Below, in pieces: positions 16,803 to 24,471 of a stretch of 64,000 nt of DNA; positions within the stretch are counted from its first letter, which is position 1, and the number at the start of each line of letters is the position of its first letter. Source of the DNA: Oscillospiraceae bacterium (lineage in GTDB: Bacteria > Bacillota > Clostridia > Oscillospirales > Oscillospiraceae); the NCBI GenBank assembly GCA_018265835.1, contig JABLYK010000001.1:1-64000 (forward strand), read 5' to 3'. Both the position numbers and the translations under genes were made by a program. Below the pieces are notes generated by a model. That model was not told the DNA's origin, ran no database searches, and worked only from the letters and a program-made list of their open reading frames with translations.

Positions 16803-18361
16803 AACTGTATCACGGCGCGATTTTGACCTGCGACGCGAAGAATACCGTCGCAAAGTATCTGGTGGAGGATCGGGGACGGATCGTTTATGTCGGCGACCTG
16901 AAGCCGCGCAAATATGCCGCGGCTGAACTGGTCGAGCTGGGCGAGCAGGCGCTTATTCCCGCCTTTACGGACAGTCACATCCATTTTGCCAGCTTTGCGA
17001 CGTTCCACGCCGGGCTGAACGTGATGGAGGCGAAGAGCAACGCGGAGATCCTGCAGATGCTGCGGGAACACATTGCGCGCACGCAGGAAAAGCTGGTAAT
17101 CGCCTTCGGCGCGTCGCCGTACTCCGTGGCGGAGGGCAAGCTCGTCTCGCGGCAGGAGCTGGACAGCGTCTGCCCGGACAAGCCGCTGTTTCTGATTAAG
17201 TACGACGGACATGCGTGCGTCATCAACACCGTGCTGCTGAACCGGCTGAAAAAGAAAATTTCCAAACTGCGCGGGTATCATGCGGACACCGGCGAGATGA
17301 ATCAGGAGGCATTTTTCGCGGTCTCGGACTATGTGACCAATTCCGTGTCGCCGGTCAAGCTTGTGCAGAATATGCAGCACGCGGCGGACTACATGGCCTC
17401 GAAGGGGATCGGCATGATCCACAGCGTCAGCGGCGTGGGGTTTGTCCGGGATCTGGACGTGGACCTGGAGCGCTGGTTTGCCGGCGGGCTGGGCAACGGT
17501 ATGCAGATGCGCGTGTATTTCCAGACGATGGACGTGAACAAGGCCGTCAAACGCCGCCTGCCGCGCATCGGCGGCTGCTTCGAATCGGCGCTGGACGGCT
17601 GCTTCGGCTCCAGGGACGCCGCGCTGCGCGCACCGTATGAAATGAGCGATGACAAGGGCGTGCTGTACTACAGCGACGAGCAGGTCACGGCGTTCTGCAA
17701 GCAGGCGAACCGCGCCGGGCTGCAGATCGAGATGCACGCCATCGGCGACGCCGCGTTCGATCAGGCGACGCGCGCGCTGAAGGCCGCGCTGGACGACTAT
17801 CCGCGCGCCGATCACCGCCACGCCATCATCCACGCCTGCCTGCCGACGGACGAGGGCATGGAGATTTGCAGGCAGTACCACATCCTGCTGCCGGTGCAGA
17901 GCGCGTTTATCAACTGGCCGCAGGAACCGGACGCCTATCTGGAAGAGATCCTCGGCGAGCGCAGCGCGCGGCTGAACCCGCTGCGCGATTTTGCGAATCG
18001 CGGCATCGTGCTCAGCGCCGGGTCGGACGGCCCGTGTACGGATCCCGACCCCATCCAGTGGATTTACAGAGCCTGCAACCACAGCCAGCCGGAGCAGTCG
18101 CTCTCGCTGTATGAGGCGCTGCGCATGTGCACGTACAACGGCTATTACACGAGCTTTGACGAGGCCGAGCGCGGCAGTCTGGAGGTAGGCAAGCTCGCGG
18201 ACATGGTCATTTTGTCGAAGAATCCGTATGAGATCGACCGCACTGAGCTGAACACGCTGCAGGTGAACCAGCTCCTGCTGCGGGGCAAGCCGTACCGCAA
18301 GCTCAAGGGGAATCCGATCGCGCATCTTCTGCGAGGGATGCGGAAAGCGAAGAACGCATAA
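16799..18361 (+). CDS. YtcJ-like amidohydrolase
   Basis: 520 residues of the amidohydrolase-3 group. The metal motifs are DSHIHFASFA (HxH), the central lysine region FLIKYDGHACVIN, HAIGDAAFDQ and the C-terminal SDGPCTDPDPIQWIYRACNH with the catalytic Asp. Family members hydrolyse amides, formamides or esters; the substrate is not predictable. AAAGGA before the ATG at 16799 supports this start over one two codons upstream. Coupling with the DUF2156 gene suggests a shared substrate: one may attach an aminoacyl group and the other remove it. Confidence 0.85.
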   Translation: MKLYHGAILTCDAKNTVAKYLVEDRGRIVYVGDLKPRKYAAAELVELGEQALIPAFTDSHIHFASFATFHAGLNVMEAKSNAEILQMLREHIARTQEKLVIAFGASPYSVAEGKLVSRQELDSVCPDKPLFLIKYDGHACVINTVLLNRLKKKISKLRGYHADTGEMNQEAFFAVSDYVTNSVSPVKLVQNMQHAADYMASKGIGMIHSVSGVGFVRDLDVDLERWFAGGLGNGMQMRVYFQTMDVNKAVKRRLPRIGGCFESALDGCFGSRDAALRAPYEMSDDKGVLYYSDEQVTAFCKQANRAGLQIEMHAIGDAAFDQATRALKAALDDYPRADHRHAIIHACLPTDEGMEICRQYHILLPVQSAFINWPQEPDAYLEEILGERSARLNPLRDFANRGIVLSAGSDGPCTDPDPIQWIYRACNHSQPEQSLSLYEALRMCTYNGYYTSFDEAERGSLEVGKLADMVILSKNPYEIDRTELNTLQVNQLLLRGKPYRKLKGNPIAHLLRGMRKAKNA

Positions 18362-18385
18362 AAGTAAGGTTCAGGAGGAATCGAA

Positions 18386-18778
18386 ATGCAGGAAGTTTAT
18401 GAATTTCTGAAAAAGTGCGAAACCTATTATCTCGCCACGGCGGACGGCGACCAGCCGCGCGTGCGCCCGTTCGGCACGGTGAACGTGTTTGAGGGCAGGC
18501 TGTACATCCAGACCGGCAAGGTCAAGGCCGTGTCGAAGGAGCTGGCCGCGAACCCGAAGCTCGAAATCTGTGCGTTTGACGGCGAACAGTGGCTGCGCGT
18601 TTCGGCGACCGCCGTCGAGGACGACCGCGTGGAAGCGCGGCAGGACATGCTCGACCACTATCCGTCCCTGCAGGCGATGTATCAGGCGGACGACGGCAAC
18701 ACGCAGGTGTTCTACCTCAAGGACGCGACCGCGACGTTCAGCTCGTTTACCGCCGCGCCGAGAACGGTGCGGTTTTGA
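18386..18778 (+). CDS. pyridoxamine 5'-phosphate oxidase-like FMN-binding protein
   Basis: 130 residues forming a split-barrel flavin domain: ETYYLATADGDQPRVRPFGT at the start, YIQTGKVKAVSKELAANPKL in the middle and FYLKDATATFSSF near the end. This is the short PNPOx-like family common in clostridia, probably a flavin reductase or redox-stress protein rather than PdxH. It follows the amidohydrolase by 24 bp with AGGAGG before its start. Confidence 0.85.
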   Translation: MQEVYEFLKKCETYYLATADGDQPRVRPFGTVNVFEGRLYIQTGKVKAVSKELAANPKLEICAFDGEQWLRVSATAVEDDRVEARQDMLDHYPSLQAMYQADDGNTQVFYLKDATATFSSFTAAPRTVRF

Positions 18779-18817
18779 CCATCGTCCAGCTTGGTGCGGA
18801 AAGGCGGAGACCGGAAC

Positions 18818-19402
18818 ATGATTCGAATCGCAACGGAACGGGACGCGGAGCGGCTGCTGGAGATCTATGCATATTATGTCGAGAACACGGCGATCACCTT
18901 TGAATATACTGTGCCGTCGGTCGAGGAATTCCGAGGCCGGATCCGGCATACCCTCAGCCGGTATCCGTATCTGGTGTCGGAACGCGACGGGGTGATCGTC
19001 GGATATGCGTATGCCGGCGCGTTTCATGAGCGGAAAGCGTATGACTGGGCGGTCGAAACCACTGTTTACATTGCAAAGGACGCGCGGAAGTGCGGGTGCG
19101 GCAGGGAGCTGTACGAGGCGCTGGAGAAAGCGCTGGCGCTGCAAAACATCATCAATTTGAACGCCTGCATCGGCTATCCGGCCGAAGAGGACGAATACCT
19201 CACAAAAAACAGCGCCCAGTACCACGCGCATATGGGCTACCGGCTCGCCGGGACCTTCCACAACTGCGGGTATAAATTCGGCAGGTGGTATCACGTTGTC
19301 TGGATGGAAAAATGCCTTTCCGATCATCCGGACTGCCCGCTGCCGGTTCGGCCGTTTGATGAAATCCGGGATACGCTTGCATCCCGGTACGGCATCCGGT
19401 AA
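18818..19402 (+). CDS. GNAT family N-acetyltransferase (phosphinothricin acetyltransferase-like)
   Basis: 194 residues. MIRIATERDAERLLEIYAYY and NTAITFEYTVPSVEEF match the Bar/Pat and YwnH group; the acetyl-CoA region is KDARKCGCGRELYEALEKAL, and NAQYHAHMGYRL-like SAQYHAHMGYRLAGTFHNCG follows. The enzyme should acetylate an amine, possibly a toxic amino-acid analogue. GGAGA precedes the ATG at 18818, nine codons inside a longer open frame. Confidence 0.85.
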   Translation: MIRIATERDAERLLEIYAYYVENTAITFEYTVPSVEEFRGRIRHTLSRYPYLVSERDGVIVGYAYAGAFHERKAYDWAVETTVYIAKDARKCGCGRELYEALEKALALQNIINLNACIGYPAEEDEYLTKNSAQYHAHMGYRLAGTFHNCGYKFGRWYHVVWMEKCLSDHPDCPLPVRPFDEIRDTLASRYGIR

Positions 19403-19414
19403 CGGCCTGTGAAA

Positions 19415-19448
19415 AAAGCGCCTCCGCTCATTTGAGCGGAGGCGCTTT
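19415..19448 (+). terminator. bidirectional terminator
   Basis: A perfect 16-bp stem (AAAGCGCCTCCGCTCA and its complement) with a two-base loop, between convergent genes. Confidence 0.88.
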
Positions 19449-19457
19449 GCGATTCGC

Positions 19458-20201
19458 TTATCCAAACACGACCTTCCCCGTGAACGAGGGGCGGACCGCA
19501 CCGGGGCGGGTGGCGGTGACGATGGCGCCCTGCGGCTCGTCGATGCGGTGCAGGGCGAGCTGGTCGCCAAGCTTCGATTCGTTCACGAAGTACAGCTCCA
19601 GCCGCTTCAGATTTGCCATCTGCGCGCGCTGCGCGTCGGTGAGCGCGTCGTAGAGAAACTCGCCGTACCGGCAGTTGTTCACGTGGCCGACGCCGTCAAT
19701 CCAGCTCGGGCGGACGGTCAGTGTCTCCACCGGCTCCTGCTCCGGCGTTTTCAGGCGGAGCCGGTCGGACGCCTGCATGAGCTGCTCCCCGGTGGGGAGC
19801 GCAAAGCGCGCGATCATCTCCGGGTCGGTGCAGACGCGGCGCTTGCCAAGGTCCAGCAGTGTGGAGAAGGTGGCGCCGGTCATAATGAGCGCGCCCTGCG
19901 CGTCGTAAAAAACCAGCTCGCGGCGGAACAGCAGCCAGCTGCCGCCGGAGTTCCACGTCCGCGCCCAGAGCCGCTCGCGCGGGCGGATTGGCCGCCGCAG
20001 CTCGAAGCTCATGGACATCAGCACCCACGCGACGTTGTACTGCGTAATGAGACGCTGCTCATCCATCTCGATGTTGAACAGATGCGGCTCGACTACCTGC
20101 ATGGCGAGCTGCTGATATGCGCCCGGCGTGAGCGCTTCGTTTTCATTCATCATGGAGATCCCGATCTCGACGGGATATTGATAGTCCTGTTCGGCCTTCA
20201 T
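19458..20201 (-). CDS. acyl-ACP thioesterase
   Basis: 247 residues with two hot-dog domains. The first contains WVLMSMSFELRRPIRPRERL, the second WIDGVGHVNNCRYGEFLYDA, where GHVNN is the conserved FatA/FatB-like active-site segment. It would release free fatty acids from acyl carrier protein. AGGAGGCGCAGCC precedes the ATG. It is monocistronic and divergent from truA. Confidence 0.86.
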   Translation of the reverse strand: MKAEQDYQYPVEIGISMMNENEALTPGAYQQLAMQVVEPHLFNIEMDEQRLITQYNVAWVLMSMSFELRRPIRPRERLWARTWNSGGSWLLFRRELVFYDAQGALIMTGATFSTLLDLGKRRVCTDPEMIARFALPTGEQLMQASDRLRLKTPEQEPVETLTVRPSWIDGVGHVNNCRYGEFLYDALTDAQRAQMANLKRLELYFVNESKLGDQLALHRIDEPQGAIVTATRPGAVRPSFTGKVVFG

Positions 20202-20256
20202 GGCTGCGCCTCCTGTAAGGTTTCAATGGGAACAGTTTACCACACAAGCCGCCGGA

Positions 20257-20285
20257 TTGCAAACACGCGGCGGCTGCGGTACAAT
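20257..20285 (+). promoter_or_regulatory. truA promoter
   Basis: TTGCAA, 17 bp, TACAAT. Confidence 0.7.
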
Positions 20286-20312
20286 GGAAAAAACGCATGG
20301 GAGGGCGAGACG

Positions 20313-21050
20313 ATGCCGAACTTCCGCATGACCCTGTGCTACGACGGCGGCCGCTACAACGGCTGGCAGCGGCAGGGCAACACGCACAACACCATTCAGG
20401 AAAAGCTCGAAGCCGCGCTGGGCGGCATTCTGGCGCAGCCGGTCGAGGTGACCGGCTCCGGCCGGACGGACGCGGGCGTCCACGCGCGGGCGCAGACCGC
20501 GTCGTTTCGCGCGAAAACGGAGATGACGGCGGACGAACTGCTCCATGCGCTGCGCGCGGGCCTGCCGGGGGACATCGGCGTGCTCAGTCTGACGGAAGCG
20601 CCGCCGCGCTTTCATGCGCGGCTCTCCTGCACGGGCAAGACGTATGTCTACCGCGTTTGGAACAGCGAGACGCCGAACGTGTTTGAGCGGAAGTACGTTT
20701 ACGTCCTGCCGCAGCCGCTCGATCTCGCAGCCATGCGGCGCGCCGCCGAAGCGCTCTGCGGCACGCACGACTATACGTCGTTTTGCGCCAACCGGCACAT
20801 GAAAAAGTCCGCCGTGCGCACGGTCGAGCGCATCGACGTTGCGCGCGTGGGCGACGAGGTGCAGCTTGCGTTTTCCGGCGACGGTTTTTTGTACCACATG
20901 GTGCGCATTCTCACCGGCACGCTGCTGGAGGTTGGACTCGGCGAGCGCAGCGCGGCAGAAATGACGGACATCCTCGCCGCGAAAGACCGCACCGCCGCCG
21001 GAAAAACTGCCCCGGCGCAAGGGCTGATCCTGTGGGAGACACGATATTGA
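20313..21050 (+). CDS. truA: tRNA pseudouridine(38-40) synthase TruA
   Basis: 245 residues, standard length. It converts uridines 38-40 of the anticodon arm to pseudouridine. The catalytic Asp is in GSGRTDAGVHARAQ; other family segments are CYDGGRYNGWQRQ at the start and FSGDGFLYHMVRILTGTLLE toward the end. GGAGGGCGAGACG precedes the ATG. It has its own promoter and a strong terminator directly after the stop. Confidence 0.96.
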   Translation: MPNFRMTLCYDGGRYNGWQRQGNTHNTIQEKLEAALGGILAQPVEVTGSGRTDAGVHARAQTASFRAKTEMTADELLHALRAGLPGDIGVLSLTEAPPRFHARLSCTGKTYVYRVWNSETPNVFERKYVYVLPQPLDLAAMRRAAEALCGTHDYTSFCANRHMKKSAVRTVERIDVARVGDEVQLAFSGDGFLYHMVRILTGTLLEVGLGERSAAEMTDILAAKDRTAAGKTAPAQGLILWETRY

Positions 21051-21052
21051 AC

Positions 21053-21090
21053 GCAAAAGGCCGGAAGGAATGCTCCTTCCGGCCTTTTGC
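21053..21090 (+). terminator. truA terminator
   Basis: A near-perfect palindrome (GCAAAAGGCCGGAAGGA, ATGC loop, complement). A closely related hairpin recurs at 21278-21310, so this terminator also forms one of two direct repeats flanking the element between them. Confidence 0.85.
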
Positions 21091-21277
21091 TCAGCTTGTC
21101 GAAAAAGCCTCGCAGAGTTTCGCCGCTCGGAAGCGGCGAAAGGAAATCCAATGATTTTTTCCAGCGACATGTGCGGTGGAAAAAATACTGCTCAGCCCGC
21201 AAACGTGCGCGCGCAGCGGGTGCGCTGCAGCGGGCTGCTTTCTCCCTCTGTCGAAAAAGCAGTTTTTCGACAGACTC
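21091..21277. repeat. dispersed intergenic repeat, family A, copy 1
   Basis: About 187 bp of hairpin-rich non-coding DNA. It includes CTCGCAGAGTTTCGCCGC, a conserved core GCGACATGTGCGG (21164-21176), a GC-rich palindromic region, and a terminal GTCGAAAAA...TTTTTCGAC hairpin. The same parts occur in the same order, inverted, between hisF and hisIE, and the first part recurs near 49.5 kb. No transposase is encoded; it may be a MITE-like or REP-like element. Confidence 0.75.
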
Positions 21278-21310
21278 AGGCCGGGAGGAATGCTCCTTCC
21301 GGCCTTTTGC
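21278..21310 (+). terminator. second hairpin, near-duplicate of the truA terminator
   Basis: GGCCGGGAGGA-ATGC-TCCTTCCGGCC followed by TTTT. It differs from the truA terminator at one stem base and directly faces the end of the minus-strand PepSY-like gene. Confidence 0.75.
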
Positions 21311-21314
21311 TGCA

Positions 21315-21620
21315 TCATGAGATCGTCGGCTGTACGGTTGGGGTGGGTTCGGATATGCCCATGAACCCCCGCACTTCGCCCGTGAAGGCGTCCACATAAC
21401 AGCAATAGGACAGGTTGCAGTGGCTGGCGTCTGCGAGCAGATTCTGAAACTCCAGCTCGTAGACCGCGCCAAGCGCGTCACCGGAGAGCAGTACATGGGT
21501 GAACCGGGCGTGCTCCGGCGCGACGCCGGCATAGGCCAATGCGGCGCGCATGGCCTGCGCCTCTTTGATGCCCGTTACGGGCTGGGTTTTATGAATCCGT
21601 TTTGCAAGTGTATTTTTCAT
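21315..21620 (-). CDS. small PepSY-domain-like protein
   Basis: 101 residues without a signal peptide. The C-terminal half, YELEFQNLLADASHCNLSYC then CYVDAFTGEVRGFMGISEP, has the YxVDAxTGEV pattern of PepSY domains, which usually regulate or bind proteases and signalling proteins. The N-terminal half (KEAQAMRAALAYAGVAPEHA) looks like the helical part of the same domain. Its role here is unknown. It is divergent from the EamA gene. Confidence 0.65.
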   Translation of the reverse strand: MKNTLAKRIHKTQPVTGIKEAQAMRAALAYAGVAPEHARFTHVLLSGDALGAVYELEFQNLLADASHCNLSYCCYVDAFTGEVRGFMGISEPTPTVQPTIS

Positions 21621-21705
21621 CGTAAAAGACCTCCATTTGTGGATGCCTTAGTTTTTCATTTTTACGTCACCCGTATACGCATTGGTTTCGTCAGCAGATT
21701 TGATA

Positions 21706-21734
21706 TTGAGAATCATTTCTTCTGGAATTATAAT
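21706..21734 (+). promoter_or_regulatory. promoter of the EamA transporter gene
   Basis: TTGAGA, 17 bp, TATAAT. Confidence 0.7.
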
Positions 21735-21762
21735 AAGCGATATTGGTAATAAGCGATATTGG
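21731..21762 (+). repeat. 16-bp tandem duplication
   Basis: TAATAAGCGATATTGG occurs twice head to tail, overlapping the -10 element and start-point region of the EamA promoter. Confidence 0.85.
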
Positions 21763-21804
21763 CGGCTGTGCGGCTGCACTGTCCACGAGCGAGAGGGTTT
21801 CAGT

Positions 21805-22668
21805 ATGTATCTTGTATTTGCATGCCTGTCAGCGCTGTTTGCGGGGCTGACTTCCATCCTTGCCAAATGCGGCATCCGGAAGACGAACTCCGACTTTGCC
21901 ACGGCGCTGCGCACGATCATCGTGCTGCTGTTCGCGTGGGTGATGGTCTGGATCACCGGCGCGCAGAGCGGTCTGCGGGACATTTCGACAAAAACGGCGG
22001 TGTTTCTGGTGCTGTCCGGCCTTGCGACGGGCGCATCATGGCTGTGCTACTTCCGCGCGCTGCAGCTCGGCGACGTGAACAAGGTCGTCCCGGTCGATAA
22101 GTCCAGCACCATTTTGACGATTTTATTTTCCATCGTCATCCTGCACGAGACGAATGATCTGGCCGTCCGGCTCGCCGGAACCGTGCTGATTGGCGCGGGC
22201 ACGTGGCTCATGATCGAAAAGCGTGACGCGGAGGCAAAAACCGAACAGGGCGCGTGGCTGCTGTTTGCAGTGCTGTCCGCCGTGTTTGCCGCGCTGACCT
22301 CCGTGCTCGGCAAGATCGGGATTGAGGACGTGGACTCCAACCTGGGCACGGCGCTGCGCACCTGCGTAGTGCTGGTGATGGCGTGGGTCGTCGTCGCCGT
22401 CAAGCCCGGCGGCCGCGCGAAGTATGCCACCACGGGCAGGGAGCTTTGCTTCATTGCCCTGTCCGGCCTTGCAACGGGGGCGTCGTGGCTGTGCTATTAC
22501 CGGGCGCTGCAGCTCGGCGATGTGAGCATCGTCGCGCCGATCGACAAACTGAGCATCCTCGTCAGCATCGCGTTTTCCGCCGTCGTGTTCCACGAGCGGC
22601 TGACGAAACGCGCCGCCGTGGGGCTTGCGCTCATCGTGGTCGGTACGGTGGGCATGGTCGTGCTGTGA
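21805..22668 (+). CDS. EamA/DMT family transporter
   Basis: 287 residues, about ten hydrophobic helices arranged as two EamA halves. The halves are unusually alike: SGLATGASWLCYFRALQLGD in the first and SGLATGASWLCYYRALQLGD in the second, each followed by a similar V.PVDK/APIDK loop. DMT transporters export amino acids or metabolites; the cargo is unknown. GAGAGGG precedes the ATG. It is a single gene between a promoter and a terminator. Confidence 0.88.
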   Translation: MYLVFACLSALFAGLTSILAKCGIRKTNSDFATALRTIIVLLFAWVMVWITGAQSGLRDISTKTAVFLVLSGLATGASWLCYFRALQLGDVNKVVPVDKSSTILTILFSIVILHETNDLAVRLAGTVLIGAGTWLMIEKRDAEAKTEQGAWLLFAVLSAVFAALTSVLGKIGIEDVDSNLGTALRTCVVLVMAWVVVAVKPGGRAKYATTGRELCFIALSGLATGASWLCYYRALQLGDVSIVAPIDKLSILVSIAFSAVVFHERLTKRAAVGLALIVVGTVGMVVL

Positions 22669-22702
22669 ACGGCCGTTGAAAAACAGGGGGTTGGATTTTG
22701 TG

Positions 22703-22729
22703 GAAACCGCACACTTTGTGTGCGGTTTC
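22703..22729 (+). terminator. terminator after the EamA gene
   Basis: A 12-bp stem GAAACCGCACAC/GTGTGCGGTTTC with a TTT loop. Confidence 0.8.
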
Positions 22730-22761
22730 GTTGTACGTACAGATGAAAATTCCAGGATTAC

Positions 22762-22789
22762 TTGACACAGAAATGAAAAACATGATAAA
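22762..22789 (+). promoter_or_regulatory. possible promoter of the 149-residue membrane-anchored protein
   Basis: A perfect -35 TTGACA is followed after 16 bp by a weaker GATAAA. Confidence 0.4.
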
Positions 22790-22839
22790 TTTTATAAAAA
22801 AAGGGCCATACAACCTGACAGCGTGAAAGGAGCATGGAC

Positions 22840-23289
22840 ATGATGAAACGTGTTTGGAATATTCTGATCCCCTGCGTCTGCCTGCTTCTGGGGCTGACGC
22901 TGGGCTACGGCATTGCCCGCACCGGGCAGACGAAAGCGCCGGCGGAAACGATGCTGACCCAACAGGACTATCAGGCAGCGCTGGATCGGATTTCCGTCTC
23001 AGGTACCGCGCATGGCGCATATCCGTCCGGCAGCATCTGGGTGGACAACCGGACTCTGACGGATGGACTGAAGTTGGAGCTGATGGGCTTCACGGAGGAC
23101 GGAACGCCGGTACGGATGTCGCTCAGTGCGGTACATCAGGAGGGGCTGCCGGATGGCGTGCGGCTTGTGGTTCAGGATTTTGAATCGCTCCCGGAAGTGT
23201 CGCTGCGCGCCTGGTATGAGGATGCGTCCGGCGTGACGATTGCCGAGCGCACGCTGCCAATCCGAGGCGCCGCCGAAAAAGCGGGCTGA
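22840..23289 (+). CDS. membrane-anchored hypothetical protein
   Basis: 149 residues. One N-terminal hydrophobic helix (VWNILIPCVCLLLGLTLGYG) is followed by an extracytoplasmic domain rich in beta-type segments (SGSIWVDNRTLTDGLKLELM, VRLVVQDFESLPEVSLRAWY). I recognise no family. The ATG at 22840 is favoured over one two codons upstream because AAAGGAG is then 7 bases away. It stands alone between two hairpins. Confidence 0.6.
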   Translation: MMKRVWNILIPCVCLLLGLTLGYGIARTGQTKAPAETMLTQQDYQAALDRISVSGTAHGAYPSGSIWVDNRTLTDGLKLELMGFTEDGTPVRMSLSAVHQEGLPDGVRLVVQDFESLPEVSLRAWYEDASGVTIAERTLPIRGAAEKAG

Positions 23290-23301
23290 CCAATCGAAAC
23301 A

Positions 23302-23329
23302 AAAAAACGCCGCATTTGCGGCGTTTTTT
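23302..23329 (+). terminator. bidirectional terminator
   Basis: AAAAAACGCCGC and its complement around ATTT, with A/T tracts on both sides, between convergent genes. Confidence 0.88.
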
Positions 23330-23333
23330 GTGC

Positions 23334-23954
23334 TTAGCGTGCCAGCGTCTCGCAATAGGCCTGCACGTCGAACGGCTCCGGTGCGCTGTCCATGCGCAGA
23401 TACAGCGGGTGGTGCGGGTGCCCGGCCTTCGAGCGTTTGCCGAAGGTGAGCCACTCGGCGCCATATTCTTCACCGGCGGCGATCATGTCGCGCAGCGCCT
23501 CGGAAAGATACGGGCGCTTTTCAATCAGCGTGCCCCACGCCGCCCAGACGGCGGGGCGGTGCGCCGCGTCATAGAGCGACAGAACATAGCGGAACGCCGC
23601 CATGTTTTCCGCGTGCAGCGCGCGGTTGAAGGTCTGATCCATTGCGTTCGGATCGGTCGCGCGCTGGGGGTAGACGTTGAACATGATGAAGCTGTCGTAC
23701 CCGTTGCGCAGGGCGATGCGCTCCACGCTCTTGAGCGTGTTGTCCAGATCGCCGGGCTGCGCGGTGGACGGGTTGATGCCGATGCAGATGAGCGGATTGC
23801 TCCCGCGCGTGCCGAGAATATATCGGTACTCCGTGTAATAGGACGGCACGTACAGCCAGCGCGCCGCGTCGTAATCGCGCGGCGTCTCGTCGCGCAGCGC
23901 GTCGGCAAAGGATATGATTTCGCAGGTCTGGCTTGCGCCCTTTGGAATGTGCAT
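23334..23954 (-). CDS. DUF1643 family protein
   Basis: 206 residues. The DUF1643 core is clear: ICIGINPSTAQPGDLDNTLK then FIMFNVYPQRATDPNAMDQT, and a C-terminal HPHHPLYLR. The family is often found near mobile or defence genes but also as a housekeeping orphan; the enzymatic role is unknown. GGAGG precedes the ATG at 23954; the longer open frame upstream lacks a ribosome site. It is divergent from the histidine operon. Confidence 0.85.
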   Translation of the reverse strand: MHIPKGASQTCEIISFADALRDETPRDYDAARWLYVPSYYTEYRYILGTRGSNPLICIGINPSTAQPGDLDNTLKSVERIALRNGYDSFIMFNVYPQRATDPNAMDQTFNRALHAENMAAFRYVLSLYDAAHRPAVWAAWGTLIEKRPYLSEALRDMIAAGEEYGAEWLTFGKRSKAGHPHHPLYLRMDSAPEPFDVQAYCETLAR

Positions 23955-24096
23955 GATGGAAGCCTCCGGTGTCTCAGTTTGCACTACCTTATCGTTTTTT
24001 GTCGAAAAAGTCAATGTCCGTGCGCAAAAACGCCGCCGGCTGAAAAACTGCACAAGCACAGGGTGGATTTTATTTTGAAAACCGTGCAATCGTCGA

Positions 24097-24125
24097 TTGA
24101 CTTTAGTGCGCTGCTGTGCTAAAAT
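24097..24125 (+). promoter_or_regulatory. histidine operon promoter
   Basis: TTGACT, 17 bp, TAAAAT. No T-box or leader peptide was found between it and yerC, only a leader of about 40 bases. Confidence 0.75.
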
Positions 24126-24171
24126 ACCGCCAACATGACGCGTGTCTTTATTCTTGTGCGGAGGTGTCGCA

Positions 24172-24471
24172 ATGAGTCTGCCGAAAACGGCGCAGATCGA
24201 CGCGCTGTTCCAGTCGATCCTACAACTGAGGGATGAGGAGGAGTGCCGCCGGTATTTTGAAGATCTATGCACGATCAAGGAGGTGCAGGCGCTGGCGCAG
24301 CGGCTGGAGATCGCGCGCCGGCTTGACCGGGGCGATTCGTATCTGACCACGGTGGAGCATACCGGGGCAAGCTCGGCCACCGTCAGCCGCGTGAACCGCT
24401 GCCTGGAATACGGCGCGGGCGGCTACCGGTTCATGCTCGACCGGCTGCCCAAGCTGGAGGAAAACACATGA
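24172..24471 (+). CDS. yerC: YerC/YecD TrpR-like DNA-binding protein
   Basis: 99 residues of the TrpR superfamily. The helix-turn-helix region is QALAQRLEIARRLDRGDSYL then VEHTGASSATVSRVNRCLEY. It sits first in the histidine operon and overlaps hisZ by ATGA, so it may regulate the operon in response to an amino acid or nucleotide. This link is inference from position; the family function is unproven. GGAGGTGTCGCA precedes the ATG. Confidence 0.85.
   Translation: MSLPKTAQIDALFQSILQLRDEEECRRYFEDLCTIKEVQALAQRLEIARRLDRGDSYLTTVEHTGASSATVSRVNRCLEYGAGGYRFMLDRLPKLEENT

Noticed and set aside
16616..18325. Very long open frame antisense to the YtcJ-like amidohydrolase
   Set aside because: It is the typical mirror frame of a GC-rich gene: no ribosome site, no recognisable domain. 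Similar mirror frames occur opposite most genes here.
23955..24171. Leader peptide or T-box for the histidine operon
   Set aside because: No run of His codons and no terminator hairpin between promoter and yerC.
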